A stretch of 64,000 nt of DNA from Isoptericola dokdonensis DS-3. GTDB taxonomy: Bacteria; Actinomycetota; Actinomycetes; Actinomycetales; Cellulomonadaceae. Shown piece by piece: positions 23,035-32,232 of this stretch. The stretch covers positions 868,001 to 932,000 of the forward strand of contig NZ_CP014209.1 in assembly GCF_001636295.1 (NCBI RefSeq). Direction: 5' to 3'. How positions within the stretch are numbered: the stretch's first letter is position 1; every line of letters begins with the position of its first letter. Both the position numbers and the translations under genes were made by a program. The notes below the pieces were generated by a model that did not search any database, had not been told where the DNA came from, and was given only the letters and a program-made list of their open reading frames with translations.

Positions 23035-25140
23035 ATGACCGTGACCGAGCAGGACACGACGGACCGGACCGCCGGACCACGGCACCGCGTGACGGCGGTC
23101 GTCCGCCGGGTCCCCTTCACGCTCGCGGTGGTCGCGGCCATGCTGGTGCTCGGAGTCGTCACCGGCGCGCTGTGGAGCCCGTTCGAGGACCACCCCTGGT
23201 TCGAGCACGTCGCGTTCGGCGCCCCGGCGTTCGCCGAGGGCCGGTGGTGGACGCCGGTGACGGGGTCGTTCTTCGCGCTGCTGCCCGCCGAGTACCTCGC
23301 CGTCGCCGGGGTGTTCCTGCTGCTGGTCGGCTGGTCCGAGCTGCGGCTCGGGACCCGACGGGCCGCGGTCGCCGCGATCACCACGCAGCTCGTGGGCGTG
23401 GTCGGCACCGCGGGCGGGCTGGCGCTGCTCACCCGCACCGGGTGGGACTGGGCCGAGCGCACCGCGTCGGTGCTCGACGTCGGCTTCAGCGCGGGCGTCG
23501 TCGGCGCGGCGACGGTCACGGCGCTCAGCCTGACGCAGCCGTGGCGGTTCCGGGTGTCGGCCCTGATCACCGTGTACGTCCTGGCCGCCCTGGTCGTCTG
23601 GGGCGGCATCGCCGACGTCGAGCACGTCATCGGCTGGCTCGCCGGGCTCGCGCTGGCCCGGCCCCTCCTGGGCGCACGCCTCGACCGGCGCACCTCCACG
23701 GGCCGGGTCCAGCGGGCGCGGGTGAACGCCGCCGGCTTCTTCGCGATCTCGGCGCTGCTCGTGCTGCTCGGCACGTTCGCGTCCCCGGCCGGCGGCCCGC
23801 TGGGCACCTTCGGCGGCGAGGGCTGGCCGGCCGGCCTCGTGTCCATCACCGTCGACCTCGTCCTCGCGCTCGGCCTGCTGCGCGGGCGCCGGTCGTGGTG
23901 GCGGATCGCCGTGGTCCTGACCACGGTGTCGGTGCTGCTGGAGGTGCTGGCGACCGTCGGCGCCGCCCTCGCCGACCGCCACGACCTGCCGCTGCTCGTG
24001 CTCATGCTGCTGCTCGACGGCGGTGCGCTGGTGCTGCTCGTGGCCCGCCGGGCGGCGTTCCGGAACCGGCGACGCGCCCGCCTCGACGCCGCGGCCGGGC
24101 TCGACCAGGACGCCGCCCGGGAGACGCTCACGCGGCTCGGAGCCGGCCAGCGGCTCTCCTGGATGACGACCTGGGAGGGGAACGAACGCTGGTCGCCGGG
24201 CGACACGGACGGCTACGTCGCCCACCAGGTGCACACCGGTGTGGCGGTCGCGCTCACCGACCCGGTCGGGGACGGCCCGATCGGTCGGGCAGAGCTCGTC
24301 GACGCGTTCGTGGAGGCCACCCGCGACGCCGGGCTGGGCGCCTGCTTCTTCACCGCGGGTCCGGAGCTCACCGCCCTCGCCACCGACCGCGGGTGGACCG
24401 TCGTGACGGTCGCCCAGGAGGCCGTGATCGACCTGCCGGGCCTGGAGTTCCGCGGCAAGAAGTGGCAGGACGTCCGCACCGCGCTGAACCAGGCGGCGAA
24501 GCAGGGCGTCACGCACCGGCTCGTCACGCTCGCGCAGGAGCCGCCGGAGGTCCTGGAGCAGGTGCGGGCCATCTCCGCGGCGTGGCTCGGTGACAGCGAC
24601 CTGCCCGAGATGGCGTTCACGCTCGGCGGGGTGCGCGAGGCGCTCGACCCGGCCGTGCGCGTCGGGCTCGCCGTCGACGCCGACGGCCGGGTGCACGGGG
24701 TGACGAGCTGGTTGCCGGTGCACGCGCCCGGCGGGCAGGTCGTCGGCTGGACGCTCGACGTGATGCGCCGCGCACCCGACTCCTTCCGGTACACGATGGA
24801 GCTGCTCATCGCGTCCGCCCTGACGACGTTCCGCGACGAGGGCGCCACCGAGGCGTCCCTGTCCGGCAGCCCGCTCGCGCACGGCCAGGACGCGCCCGAG
24901 GGTGGCATCGGTGCCGTGCTGGACCAGCTCGCCTCGACCCTCGAACCCCTCTACGGGTTCGACTCCCTGCACCGGTTCAAGCAGAAGTTCCAGCCCCGGG
25001 ACGTCCCCCTGAGCCTCGTCGTGCCCGAGCCCGCCACCCTGCCGCTGGTCGGCGTCGCGCTCGTGCGCTGCTACCTGCCCGACGCCCGCGCCCGCGACCT
25101 CGTCGCCGCGGCCCGCTCGTCGCGGCGGACGCCGGCCTGA
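23035..25140 (+). CDS. Rhomboid-like membrane protein fused to DUF2156 (phosphatidylglycerol lysyltransferase-like)
   Basis: This 701-residue protein has an N-terminal membrane half (about residues 25-340, roughly nine to ten hydrophobic segments) and a C-terminal cytoplasmic DUF2156 domain (about 355-690). The DUF2156 domain resembles the GNAT-fold aminoacyltransferase of MprF/LysX-type proteins, with FRGKKWQDVRTALNQA and a final FKQKFQP. MprF-like proteins aminoacylate phosphatidylglycerol and flip it, giving resistance to cationic peptides. Whether this one does is inferred. The start has a GGAGG site 6 bases upstream, and a TAGGTT -10 candidate lies at 22994. Confidence 0.82.
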   Translation: MTVTEQDTTDRTAGPRHRVTAVVRRVPFTLAVVAAMLVLGVVTGALWSPFEDHPWFEHVAFGAPAFAEGRWWTPVTGSFFALLPAEYLAVAGVFLLLVGWSELRLGTRRAAVAAITTQLVGVVGTAGGLALLTRTGWDWAERTASVLDVGFSAGVVGAATVTALSLTQPWRFRVSALITVYVLAALVVWGGIADVEHVIGWLAGLALARPLLGARLDRRTSTGRVQRARVNAAGFFAISALLVLLGTFASPAGGPLGTFGGEGWPAGLVSITVDLVLALGLLRGRRSWWRIAVVLTTVSVLLEVLATVGAALADRHDLPLLVLMLLLDGGALVLLVARRAAFRNRRRARLDAAAGLDQDAARETLTRLGAGQRLSWMTTWEGNERWSPGDTDGYVAHQVHTGVAVALTDPVGDGPIGRAELVDAFVEATRDAGLGACFFTAGPELTALATDRGWTVVTVAQEAVIDLPGLEFRGKKWQDVRTALNQAAKQGVTHRLVTLAQEPPEVLEQVRAISAAWLGDSDLPEMAFTLGGVREALDPAVRVGLAVDADGRVHGVTSWLPVHAPGGQVVGWTLDVMRRAPDSFRYTMELLIASALTTFRDEGATEASLSGSPLAHGQDAPEGGIGAVLDQLASTLEPLYGFDSLHRFKQKFQPRDVPLSLVVPEPATLPLVGVALVRCYLPDARARDLVAAARSSRRTPA

Positions 25141-25158
25141 CCCGACCGGCCCCGGGGC

Positions 25159-26385
25159 TCAGCCGCGCAGCACCGCGGCGTACACGTCCATGGTGCGCTC
25201 GGCGATCGCGGCCCAGGCGAAGTGGTCGGCGGCCCGACGGCGCCCCGCGGCCCCCATCGCGGCGGCACGGCCCGGGTCGGCGACGACGGCGGTCAGCGCG
25301 TCGGCCAGGTCCTGCTCGTACCGGGCCGGGTCCACGGGTGTGCCCGTGCCGTCGGTGACCTGCTCGATCGGGACCAGGCGACCGGTGACCCCGTCGTCGA
25401 CGACCTCCGGGATGCCGCCCGTCGCGGAGGCGACCACCGGCAGCCCGACGGCCATCGCCTCGAGGTTGACGATGCCGAGCGGCTCGTACACCGACGGGCA
25501 GACGAACACCGTGGACGCCGCGAGCACCGCACACAGGTCGGGCCGCGGAAGCATCTGCTCGATCCACACCACGCCCGCCTCCTGCCCGCCGCCGCGGACC
25601 GTGCGGAGGTCGTCGACCAGCCCACGGACCTCGGCCATGATCTCGGGGGTGTCCGGCGCGCCGGCGCACAGCACCACCTGGACCTCCGGCGGCAGCAGCG
25701 CGGCGGCGCGCAGGAAGTGCGGCAGCCCCTTCTGTCGGGTGATCCGGCCGACGAACACCACGGCGGGACGCTGCGGGTCGATCCCGTGCGCGGCGGCGAC
25801 CCGGGCGACGTCGTCGTCCGCGGGCCGCACCCACCCGTCGAGGTCGATCCCGTTGTGCACCACGTGCACCCGAGCGGGATCGAGCTCCGGGTAGCAGCGC
25901 AGGATGTCGGCACGCATCCCGGCCGACACCGCGACCACGCCCGCCGCACCGAGGTACGCCGTGCGCTCCGCCCAGCTCGACACCGCGTACCCGCCACCGA
26001 GCTGCTCCGCCTTCCAGGGCCGCAGCGGCTCCAGGGAGTGCGCCGTGACGACGTGCGGCACCCCGTGCAGCAGCCCCGCGAGGTGACCGGCCATGTTCGC
26101 GTACCAGGTGTGCGAGTGCACGACGTCCGCGCCGGCGACGTCGTCCGCCATCGCCAGGTCCACCCCGAGGGTGCGCAGCGCCGCGTTCGCCCCCGCCAGG
26201 GTCGCGGGCTCGTCGTAGCCGGTGACGTCGGCGACCCCCGGTCGCGGTCCGTCGAAGCAACGCACCCGCACGTCGGCGTGCGCGCGCAGCACGGCGGACA
26301 GCTCGGCGACGTGGACACCCGCTCCCCCGTACACGTGCGGCGGGAACTCGCGGGTCAGCAGGTCGATCCGGGGCAGGGTGCTCAC
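25159..26385 (-). CDS. glgA: Glycogen synthase / maltose-1-phosphate synthase (Corynebacterium-type GlgA)
   Basis: This 408-residue GT4 glycosyltransferase begins [24 protein letters not shown], the signature of the actinobacterial GlgA/GlgM family. It has [27 protein letters not shown] and the GT4 [20 protein letters not shown] active-site region. In mycobacteria the homologue makes maltose-1-phosphate from ADP-glucose for the GlgE alpha-glucan pathway. The GTG at 26385 lies 7 bases after a -10 TACCTT with no ribosome-binding site, so translation is probably leaderless. It is divergent from glgC, the usual pairing of enzyme and ADP-glucose supplier. Confidence 0.93.
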   Translation of the reverse strand: MSTLPRIDLLTREFPPHVYGGAGVHVAELSAVLRAHADVRVRCFDGPRPGVADVTGYDEPATLAGANAALRTLGVDLAMADDVAGADVVHSHTWYANMAGHLAGLLHGVPHVVTAHSLEPLRPWKAEQLGGGYAVSSWAERTAYLGAAGVVAVSAGMRADILRCYPELDPARVHVVHNGIDLDGWVRPADDDVARVAAAHGIDPQRPAVVFVGRITRQKGLPHFLRAAALLPPEVQVVLCAGAPDTPEIMAEVRGLVDDLRTVRGGGQEAGVVWIEQMLPRPDLCAVLAASTVFVCPSVYEPLGIVNLEAMAVGLPVVASATGGIPEVVDDGVTGRLVPIEQVTDGTGTPVDPARYEQDLADALTAVVADPGRAAAMGAAGRRRAADHFAWAAIAERTMDVYAAVLRG

Positions 26386-26392
26386 GCACGTC

Positions 26393-26398
26393 AAGGTA
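26393..26398 (-). promoter_or_regulatory. -10 element of the leaderless glgA promoter
   Basis: TACCTT on the minus strand (26398-26393) fits the actinobacterial TANNNT pattern and ends 7 bases before the glgA GTG at 26385. No clear -35 is seen. Confidence 0.6.
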
Positions 26399-26441
26399 GC
26401 GCCCTTCGCCGCGTCGTGCGGCATGCGGTCGCCGGAGCCCC

Positions 26442-26447
26442 TAGGGT
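26442..26447 (+). promoter_or_regulatory. -10 element of the leaderless glgC promoter
   Basis: TAGGGT (26442-26447) ends 7 bases before the glgC ATG at 26455, the same geometry as the divergent glgA promoter. No clear -35 is seen. Confidence 0.6.
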
Positions 26448-26454
26448 TCTGGGC

Positions 26455-27699
26455 ATGGCGTCGTCACACCCCCGCGTCCTGGCCATCGTCCTCGCCGGCG
26501 GGGAGGGCAAGCGGCTCATGCCGCTCACCGCGCAGCGCGCGAAGCCCGCGGTCCCCTTCGGCGGGATCTACCGGCTGGTCGACTTCGCGCTGTCCAACAT
26601 CATCAACTCCCACTACCTGCACGTCATCGTGCTGACCCAGTACAAGTCGCACTCGCTGGACCGGCACATCTCCAAGACGTGGCGCATGTCGTCGCTGCTC
26701 GGCAACTACGTGTCGTCCGTGCCGGCGCAGCAGCGCGTGGGCAAGCACTGGTACCTCGGCTCCGCCGACGCGATCTACCAGTGCCTCAACATCATCGACG
26801 ACGAGCGGCCCGACATCGTCGTCGTGGTCGGTGCGGACCACGTCTACCGCATGGACTTCTCGCAGATGGTCGAGGCGCACGTGGAGTCCGGCGCCCGGGC
26901 CACCGTCGCGGCGATCCGGCAGCCCATCGCGATGGCCGACCAGTTCGGCGTGATCGACATCGACCCGAGCGACCCCACGCGCATCCGGGAGTTCCTGGAG
27001 AAGCCGGTGAACCCGGTCGGGCTGCCGGACTCCCCCACCGAGGTCCTGGCCTCGATGGGCAACTACGTCTTCGACACCGACGCCCTCGTCGAGGCCGTGA
27101 CGAAGGACGCGAGCGACCCCGACTCCCGCCACGACATGGGCGGCGACATCATCCCGGCGTTCGTGGCCGACGGCACCGCCGGGGTGTACGACTTCATCCG
27201 CAACGACGTACCCGGCTCCACCGACCGCGACCGGGACTACTGGCGCGACGTCGGGACCATCGACGCCTACTTCGACGCGAACAAGGACCTCATCGCCGTC
27301 CAGCCGGTGTTCAACCTCTACAACTCCGACTGGCCGCTGCTCACCGGGTACACCGGGCTTCCGCCGGCGAAGTTCGTGCACGCCGGGCCCGGGCGGCTCG
27401 GGCACGCGGCAGACTCGATCGTCTCACCTGGTGTCCTCGTCTCCGGGGCGACCGTCGCGGGGTCCATCCTGTCCCCGGGCGTGCACCTGCACTCCTGGGC
27501 GACCGTCACCGACTCCGTCGTGATGGACGACGTCCAGGTGCACCGGCACGCCCAGGTCCACCGCGCCATCCTCGACAAGTTCGTGGTGGTGGACGAGCGT
27601 GCCCGGATCGGCGTCGACCACGAGGAGGACCGGGCCCGCGGGTTCACCGTCACCCCGTCGGGGATCACCGTCGTCCCGAAGGGTACCCACGTTGCCTGA
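26455..27699 (+). CDS. glgC: Glucose-1-phosphate adenylyltransferase
   Basis: This 414-residue ADP-glucose pyrophosphorylase makes ADP-glucose from ATP and glucose-1-phosphate, the committed step of glycogen synthesis. It has the N-terminal nucleotide-binding motif [30 protein letters not shown]-like [10 protein letters not shown], and a C-terminal left-handed beta-helix for allosteric regulation. The [16 protein letters not shown] start follows a leaderless promoter. Its stop overlaps the probable TTG start of serB. Length and motifs are normal for actinobacterial GlgC. Confidence 0.96.
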   Translation: MASSHPRVLAIVLAGGEGKRLMPLTAQRAKPAVPFGGIYRLVDFALSNIINSHYLHVIVLTQYKSHSLDRHISKTWRMSSLLGNYVSSVPAQQRVGKHWYLGSADAIYQCLNIIDDERPDIVVVVGADHVYRMDFSQMVEAHVESGARATVAAIRQPIAMADQFGVIDIDPSDPTRIREFLEKPVNPVGLPDSPTEVLASMGNYVFDTDALVEAVTKDASDPDSRHDMGGDIIPAFVADGTAGVYDFIRNDVPGSTDRDRDYWRDVGTIDAYFDANKDLIAVQPVFNLYNSDWPLLTGYTGLPPAKFVHAGPGRLGHAADSIVSPGVLVSGATVAGSILSPGVHLHSWATVTDSVVMDDVQVHRHAQVHRAILDKFVVVDERARIGVDHEEDRARGFTVTPSGITVVPKGTHVA

Positions 27700-28393
27700 C
27701 CGCGCTCCCGCCGCGACCCCGTCCGCCCCGCACGACCCGCAGCACCCTCGGCGACTCGTCGTCACCGACGTCGACTCGACCTTCCTCACCCAGGAGGTCA
27801 TCGAGCTCATCGCCGAGCACGCCGGCACCCGCGAGGAGGTCGCCGCCGTCACGGAGCGCGCCATGCGCGGCGAGCTCGACTTCGCCGCGTCCCTGCGGGA
27901 GCGGGTCGCGACGCTCGCCGGGCTGCCGGTGAGCGTGCTGGACGCCGTGCGCGACGCCGTCGTCCTCATGCCCGGCGCCGCCGAGCTGGTCACGGAGGTG
28001 CAGCGGCGCGGCTGGGAGTTCGGGCTGGTCTCCGGCGGCTTCGCCGAGATCCTCGAACCGCTGGCCGCCGCGCACGGCATCACCCGCTGGCGCGCGAACC
28101 GGCTCGAGGTCTCCGACGGCGTCCTCACCGGCCGCACGGTCGGGCCGGTCGTGGACCGCGCCTTCAAGGAGGCCACCCTGCGGGAGTGGGCCGACGAGCT
28201 CGGCCTGCCGATGGACGCCACCGTCGCCGTCGGCGACGGCGCCAACGACCTCGACATGATCGGGGCCGCCGGGATCGGGATCGCCTTCGCGGCCAAGCCG
28301 CTCGTGCGCGAGCAGGCGCCGTACGGCATCGACGGGCCCCGGCTCGACGAGGTGCTGCGGGTCGTCGACGAGGTCGACGGCCGCACCGCCTGA
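27692..28393 (+). CDS. serB: Phosphoserine phosphatase SerB
   Basis: This 233-residue HAD phosphatase has DVDST (nucleophile Asp26 and Asp28), the SGGF motif 2, and [20 protein letters not shown] as motif 3. It hydrolyses phosphoserine to serine in the cytoplasm. No ATG or GTG lies before the domain in this frame. The chosen TTG at 27692 overlaps the glgC stop and has an AAGGG ribosome-binding site about 9 bases upstream. A fairly long disordered N-terminus ([20 protein letters not shown]) precedes the domain, so the exact start is less sure than the function. Confidence 0.88.
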   Translation: MPDRAPAATPSAPHDPQHPRRLVVTDVDSTFLTQEVIELIAEHAGTREEVAAVTERAMRGELDFAASLRERVATLAGLPVSVLDAVRDAVVLMPGAAELVTEVQRRGWEFGLVSGGFAEILEPLAAAHGITRWRANRLEVSDGVLTGRTVGPVVDRAFKEATLREWADELGLPMDATVAVGDGANDLDMIGAAGIGIAFAAKPLVREQAPYGIDGPRLDEVLRVVDEVDGRTA

Positions 28394-28396
28394 GCG

Positions 28397-28430
28397 GTGG
28401 GCCGGCCCGGCCTCAGCTCGGGCGGCCCAC
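28397..28430. terminator. Hairpin between convergent serB and the SixA-like gene
   Basis: GTGGGCC plus GCCCG (28397-28409, one bulged base) pairs with CGGGC plus GGCCCAC (28419-28430) around a 9-base loop that contains the stop codon of the opposite-strand gene. It is suited to terminate both genes; no T-run. Confidence 0.55.
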
Positions 28431-28970
28431 CCGCACGAGGCTGGCGCTGCGCCGGCCCCACTCGGGCCAGGGCTGCTTGACCGCGTGCAGCACCGAGTAC
28501 GTGGCCGTCGGCACCCCGACGCGCACCTGGGCGAGCGCCCCCTCGTCCGAGCCCTTGTCGGCGACCCAGGCGGCGGTCGCGGCCATCGTGGGCTCGTGCC
28601 CGACGACGAGCAGCGTCTTGACCGACGGGTCGACGTCGCGCACGAGGTCCAGCACGTCCGCGACGCTCGCCACGTACAGCTCGTCGCGCACGACGGCCTT
28701 CACCTTGCCCCCGCCCCCGCCGAGGTGGCCCCTGGCCAGCTCCCACGTCTGACGGGTGCGCAGCGCCGACGACACCAGGACCAGCTCCGGGACGAGACCC
28801 GCCGCCGTCAGCGCCATCCCGACGCGGCTCGCCTGCTTGCGCCCGTTGAGCGCCAGCGGCCGGTCGTGGTCCGGCAGGGAGTCCGAGGAGGGCTCCGCCT
28901 TGGCGTGCCGGAGCAGCACGAGACGACGCCCCGGGATCGAGGCGCCGTCCGCGTGCTTGGGCTGCTTCAT
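28413..28970 (-). CDS. SixA-like histidine phosphatase
   Basis: This 185-residue histidine-phosphatase-superfamily protein has the catalytic LRHAKAE (His22) and VVGHEPTM motifs and a 12-Gly-containing loop (HLGGGGGKVKA). It belongs to the SixA-type phosphohistidine phosphatases, which remove phosphate from His residues of signalling proteins; the partner here is unknown. The start lies 10 bases after the fabI stop, so it may be co-transcribed with fabI. It has no signal peptide. Confidence 0.85.
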   Translation of the reverse strand: MKQPKHADGASIPGRRLVLLRHAKAEPSSDSLPDHDRPLALNGRKQASRVGMALTAAGLVPELVLVSSALRTRQTWELARGHLGGGGGKVKAVVRDELYVASVADVLDLVRDVDPSVKTLLVVGHEPTMAATAAWVADKGSDEGALAQVRVGVPTATYSVLHAVKQPWPEWGRRSASLVRVGRPS

Positions 28971-28980
28971 GGGTGGGTGC

Positions 28981-29748
28981 TCACTGCCCCATCGCGTGCA
29001 CGCCGCCGTCGACGTGGACGATCTCGCCCGTGGTCGCCGGGAACCAGTCGGACAGCAGGGCCACGACGGCGCGGGCCGCGGGCTCGGCGGTCGTCTGGTC
29101 CCAGCCCAGCGGCGCGCGCTGCGGCCAGTTGTCCTCCATCGTCGCGAAGCCCGGGATCGACTTCGCGGCGGTGGTACGGATCGGGCCGGCGGACACGAGG
29201 TTCGCGCGGATGCCGTGCGGGCCCAGGTCGCGGGCCACGTAGCGGTTCGCGGACTCCAGGCCGGCCTTCGCGACGCCCATCCAGTCGTAGACGGGCCAGG
29301 CGAACTGCGCGTCGAACGTCAGGCCGACGTACGCGCCGCCGGAGGTCATCAGCGGCTGGGCCGCCGTGATGAGCGACTTGTACGAGTAGGTCGAGACCTG
29401 CAGCGCGGTGGCCACGTCCTCCCAGCCGGCGTCGAGGAAGTTGCCGCCCATGACCGACTGCGGCGCGAACCCGATGGAGTGCACGACGCCGTCGAGACGG
29501 TCGGTGTGCTCGCGCACCTGGTCGGCCAGCGAGGCCAGGTCGTCGTCGTCGGTCACGTCGAGCCGGACGACGGGGGCCTCCACCGGCAGCCGCTTCGCGA
29601 ACGCCTGCGTCAGCTTCATCTGGCGGCCGAACGACGTCAGCACGACCTCGGCGCCCTCCTCCTGCGCGAGCCGCGCGGCGTGGAACGCGATGGAGCTGTC
29701 CGTCAGGACGCCCGTGATGAGCAGCTTCTTGCCGTCGAGCAGAGCCAT
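28981..29748 (-). CDS. fabI: Enoyl-ACP reductase FabI (InhA-like)
   Basis: This 255-residue NADH-dependent enoyl-ACP reductase starts MALLDGKKLLITGVLTDSSIAFHAARLAQEEGAEVVLTSFGR, the InhA-type start. The catalytic YDWMGVAK (Tyr-x6-Lys) distinguishes it from FabG-type SDRs. It catalyses the last step of the type II fatty-acid elongation cycle. It lies downstream of fabG with a 66-base gap and a good AAAGG site before the ATG; the fabG-fabI (mabA-inhA-like) order is that seen in actinobacteria. The SixA-like gene follows closely. Confidence 0.93.
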   Translation of the reverse strand: MALLDGKKLLITGVLTDSSIAFHAARLAQEEGAEVVLTSFGRQMKLTQAFAKRLPVEAPVVRLDVTDDDDLASLADQVREHTDRLDGVVHSIGFAPQSVMGGNFLDAGWEDVATALQVSTYSYKSLITAAQPLMTSGGAYVGLTFDAQFAWPVYDWMGVAKAGLESANRYVARDLGPHGIRANLVSAGPIRTTAAKSIPGFATMEDNWPQRAPLGWDQTTAEPAARAVVALLSDWFPATTGEIVHVDGGVHAMGQ

Positions 29749-29814
29749 GGTGACCTTTCAGTGAAGTTCTGGGTGGAGCGTAACGGGCAGGGCGCCCGTT
29801 GGACAGTTCGTCGG

Positions 29815-30537
29815 TCAGTGCCCCATGCCGAGGCCACCGTCGACCGGGATGACGGCGCCCGAGATGTACCCGGCGGCGTCCGAGGCGAGGAACTGCACGA
29901 CCCCGGCGACCTCGTCGGTCGACGCGAAGCGGGCGGCCGGGATGGACGCCAGGTACTTCTTCTGCGTGTCCTCGGGCAGGGCCGCCGTCATGTCGGTCTC
30001 GACGAACCCGGGCGCCACGACGTTCGCGGTGATGCCGCGCGAGCCGAGCTCGCGGGTGACCGAGCGGGCCATGCCGACCAGGGCCGCCTTCGTCGAGGAG
30101 TAGTTCACCTGGCCGGGGCCGCCGTAGAGGCCGACGACCGACCCGACCAGCACGATGCGTCCCGAGCGGGCCCGGATCATGCCCTTGGAGGCGCGGCGCA
30201 CGCAGCGGAACGTACCGGTCAGGTTGACGTCGACGACCTGCTCGAACTCCTCGTCCGTCATCCGCATGAGGAGCTGGTCGCGGGTCATGCCGGCGTTCGC
30301 GACGAGCACGGTGACGGGACCGAGCGTGGACTCGATGTCCGAGAACGCCGCGTCGACCGCCGCGGTGTCCGTGACGTCGGCGACGAACCCGTGGACGCCC
30401 TCCGGCAGCTCTCCGCCCCGGTAGATCGTGGCCACGGTGTCCCCCGCCGCCACGAACCGCTCCGCGATCGACCGGCCGATGCCTCGTGCCGCACCGGTCA
30501 CGACGACGACGCGACCACCGGATGCTGCTGCTGCCAC
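29815..30537 (-). CDS. fabG: 3-oxoacyl-ACP reductase FabG
   Basis: This 240-residue SDR has VVTGAARGIGRSIAERF, NAGMTRDQLLMRMTDEEF, a catalytic Ser (VGSVVGLYGGPGQVN) and YSSTKAALVGMARS, ending VIPVDGGLGMGH. It reduces 3-oxoacyl-ACP to the 3-hydroxyacyl form, upstream of the FabI reaction. The GTG at 30537 follows GAGGAGCAGCCC, a clear ribosome-binding site; an in-frame upstream extension would lie across the promoter of the DUF3099 gene and is discarded. Shared operon with fabI is likely (66-base gap). Confidence 0.93.
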   Translation of the reverse strand: MAAAASGGRVVVVTGAARGIGRSIAERFVAAGDTVATIYRGGELPEGVHGFVADVTDTAAVDAAFSDIESTLGPVTVLVANAGMTRDQLLMRMTDEEFEQVVDVNLTGTFRCVRRASKGMIRARSGRIVLVGSVVGLYGGPGQVNYSSTKAALVGMARSVTRELGSRGITANVVAPGFVETDMTAALPEDTQKKYLASIPAARFASTDEVAGVVQFLASDAAGYISGAVIPVDGGLGMGH

Positions 30538-30698
30538 GGGCTGCTCCTCTCGACGACGGACCTGCGGCCCGGGCGCACGTCGGTGCACCTCAGCGACCGT
30601 ACCCCGCGCGGGGCCGCCGACCCCGCTGGGGGCGCGGCACACGTCCGGAGGCTCGATTGTCGGAAACCTCCAAAGACCTGAGGCCCTCGGTGCGGACG

Positions 30699-30704
30699 TA
30701 GACT
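30699..30704 (+). promoter_or_regulatory. -10 element of a leaderless promoter (DUF3099 operon)
   Basis: TAGACT ends 7 bases before the ATG at 30712 and no ribosome-binding site is present, matching the glgA and glgC arrangement. Confidence 0.55.
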
Positions 30705-30711
30705 TCGACGT

Positions 30712-31068
30712 ATGGGCACGCACGACCCGTCCGAGGTGCACTCGATCACGAGCGCCCCGACGGCGCTCGCCGAGGACCAGTGGCGTCGGATGCGCCAGTA
30801 CCTGGTCCAGATGGGTGTGCGTATCGTGCTGATCTACCTGGCCGTCGTGTTCACCCGTGGCAGCTGGCTGATGTGGGTGTGCGTCGCCGGGGCGGTGGTC
30901 CTTCCGTACACGGCCGTCATCCTCGCCAACGCCGGTCGTGACCGCACCAGCCACGAGGTCGACGCCGTCCCGCCCGAGATGCCCCGCGAGATCGGTCCCG
31001 CCCCCACGAGGCCACCGGGGACCGACCACCGCGTGATCGACCACGACGACTCCCCGGAGGACCACTGA
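30712..31068 (+). CDS. DUF3099 family membrane protein
   Basis: This 118-residue protein carries the ITSAP motif (HSITSAPTALAEDQ) of DUF3099 in its N-terminal cytoplasmic part. Two membrane helices (about residues 38-57 and 61-81) follow, then a charged Pro-rich C-terminal tail. The function is unknown; DUF3099 is a widely conserved actinobacterial family. It starts a three-gene operon: its stop overlaps the next start by one base (TGATG). The ATG appears leaderless. Confidence 0.88.
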   Translation: MGTHDPSEVHSITSAPTALAEDQWRRMRQYLVQMGVRIVLIYLAVVFTRGSWLMWVCVAGAVVLPYTAVILANAGRDRTSHEVDAVPPEMPREIGPAPTRPPGTDHRVIDHDDSPEDH

Positions 31069-31307
31069 TGGACGTGCTCGGCCTCGGCGCCGACCCCGTC
31101 GCCGCCGACGCGCTCGTCTGCTCCGCCAAGGGCTGCCGCGCCGACGCGCGCTGGGGGCTGCTGTGGAACAACCCGAAGCTCCACACCCCCGACCGGCGCA
31201 AGGTCTGGCTCGCGTGCGACGACCACCGCGAGCACCTCGAGCAGTTCCTCGGCGCCCGCAGCTTCTGGAAGCGGACCGTCGGCGTCGACGAGCTGGAGCG
31301 CGCGTGA
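31068..31307 (+). CDS. Conserved actinobacterial small Cys/His protein
   Basis: This 79-residue protein has CSAKGCRADARW near the N-terminus and LACDDHREHLEQFL near the C-terminus; these cysteines and histidines could bind zinc. I recall homologues being mislabelled as acetone carboxylase in actinobacterial genomes, an annotation with no support in this sequence. Function unknown. The stop overlaps the start of the SURF1 gene (GTGA). Its conserved middle, LLWNNPKLHTPDRRKVW, makes it likely a real gene. Confidence 0.82.
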   Translation: MDVLGLGADPVAADALVCSAKGCRADARWGLLWNNPKLHTPDRRKVWLACDDHREHLEQFLGARSFWKRTVGVDELERA

Positions 31308-32176
31308 CGAGGACCCGCCGCCAGTGGGTCACGCTCGGCCTCGGCGCCGTCGTGCTCGCGGCCCTGTGCGTGACCGCCGCGTTCTGGCAGTGGCACCGCT
31401 ACACCGACCGCGAGGCGCAGATCGCGCTCGTCGAGGCCAACTACACCTCCGACCCCGTGCCCCTGGACGACGTCCTCGGCGGCCCGGGCGACGTCCTCGC
31501 GCCCGACGACGTGTGGCGACCCGCCGTCGTCGTCGGCGAGTACGTCCCCCAGGACACCGTGCTGCTGCGCAACCGGCCCGTCAACAGCACCCCCGGCTTC
31601 CACCTGCTGGTGCCGCTGCGCACCCAGCTCGACGGGCAGGACGTCGTGCTCGTCGTCGACCGCGGCTTCGTGCCCCTCGGGGCCGACGCGAGCGAGCCCG
31701 CCGCCGTGCCCGACCCGCCCACGGGCGAGGTCGCGGTCACCGTCACGCTGCGCGCCGACGAGCCCGCCTCCGACCACGACGCCAACCAGGCGACCGTCGC
31801 CGCGATCAACACCGAGCAGGTCCTCGCCGTCGGCGCCACCGGCGAGGCGCGGGCCGCGGGCGCGACCGTCGGCGCGTACGGCCAGCTCCGCACCGAGGAC
31901 CCCGCGGCCGACACCGCGCTCGTGCCGCTGCCCGCACCGGACACCGACCCCGGCTCCCACCTCAGCTACGCCTTCCAGTGGGCCATCTTCGCCATCGGGG
32001 CCGTCGGGGGGTACGTCGTGCTGTGGCGTCGCGAGACCCGCGCCGCCACCGTCACCGCCGGGCAGCTCCTGGCCGACGACGACCCGCTCGGCGGTTCCCG
32101 GCCGCCGCGCACCCGGCGCCGCAAGGTCGACGAGGAGTTCGAGGACGCCCTCGTCGACTCCGCCCACCCGCGCTGA
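31304..32176 (+). CDS. SURF1 family cytochrome-oxidase assembly protein
   Basis: This 290-residue protein is the SURF1/SHY1 type: two membrane helices (about residues 11-30 and 216-236) flank an extracellular domain with NRPVNSTPGFHLLVPL and VVDRGFVPLG. SURF1 proteins help insert haem into the aa3-type cytochrome oxidase. GTG start at 31304 overlaps the preceding stop. The C-terminal 55 residues are a charged tail. The stop codon lies inside a perfect palindrome that extends beyond the gene. Confidence 0.9.
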   Translation: MTRTRRQWVTLGLGAVVLAALCVTAAFWQWHRYTDREAQIALVEANYTSDPVPLDDVLGGPGDVLAPDDVWRPAVVVGEYVPQDTVLLRNRPVNSTPGFHLLVPLRTQLDGQDVVLVVDRGFVPLGADASEPAAVPDPPTGEVAVTVTLRADEPASDHDANQATVAAINTEQVLAVGATGEARAAGATVGAYGQLRTEDPAADTALVPLPAPDTDPGSHLSYAFQWAIFAIGAVGGYVVLWRRETRAATVTAGQLLADDDPLGGSRPPRTRRRKVDEEFEDALVDSAHPR

Positions 32177-32194
32177 CTCGCGAGTCAGCGCGGG
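32167..32194. terminator. Perfect 28-bp palindrome at the SURF1 stop
   Basis: A perfect palindrome centred at 32180/32181 (left half CCCGCGCTGACTCG) includes the SURF1 TGA stop at 32174-32176. A partial second copy (CGAGTCAGCGCTGGG) follows at 32200-32214. It can fold as a 12-bp stem with a CGCG loop and is placed to terminate the operon. Confidence 0.65.
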
Positions 32195-32232
32195 TCGGCG
32201 CGAGTCAGCGCTGGGCCGTCAGGCCCGGACCT

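Noticed and set aside
22140..24593. Long plus-strand frame of 817 codons across the SDR and membrane protein
   Set aside because: The frame is antisense to the SDR and overlaps the DUF2156 protein in another frame. It has no recognisable domain.
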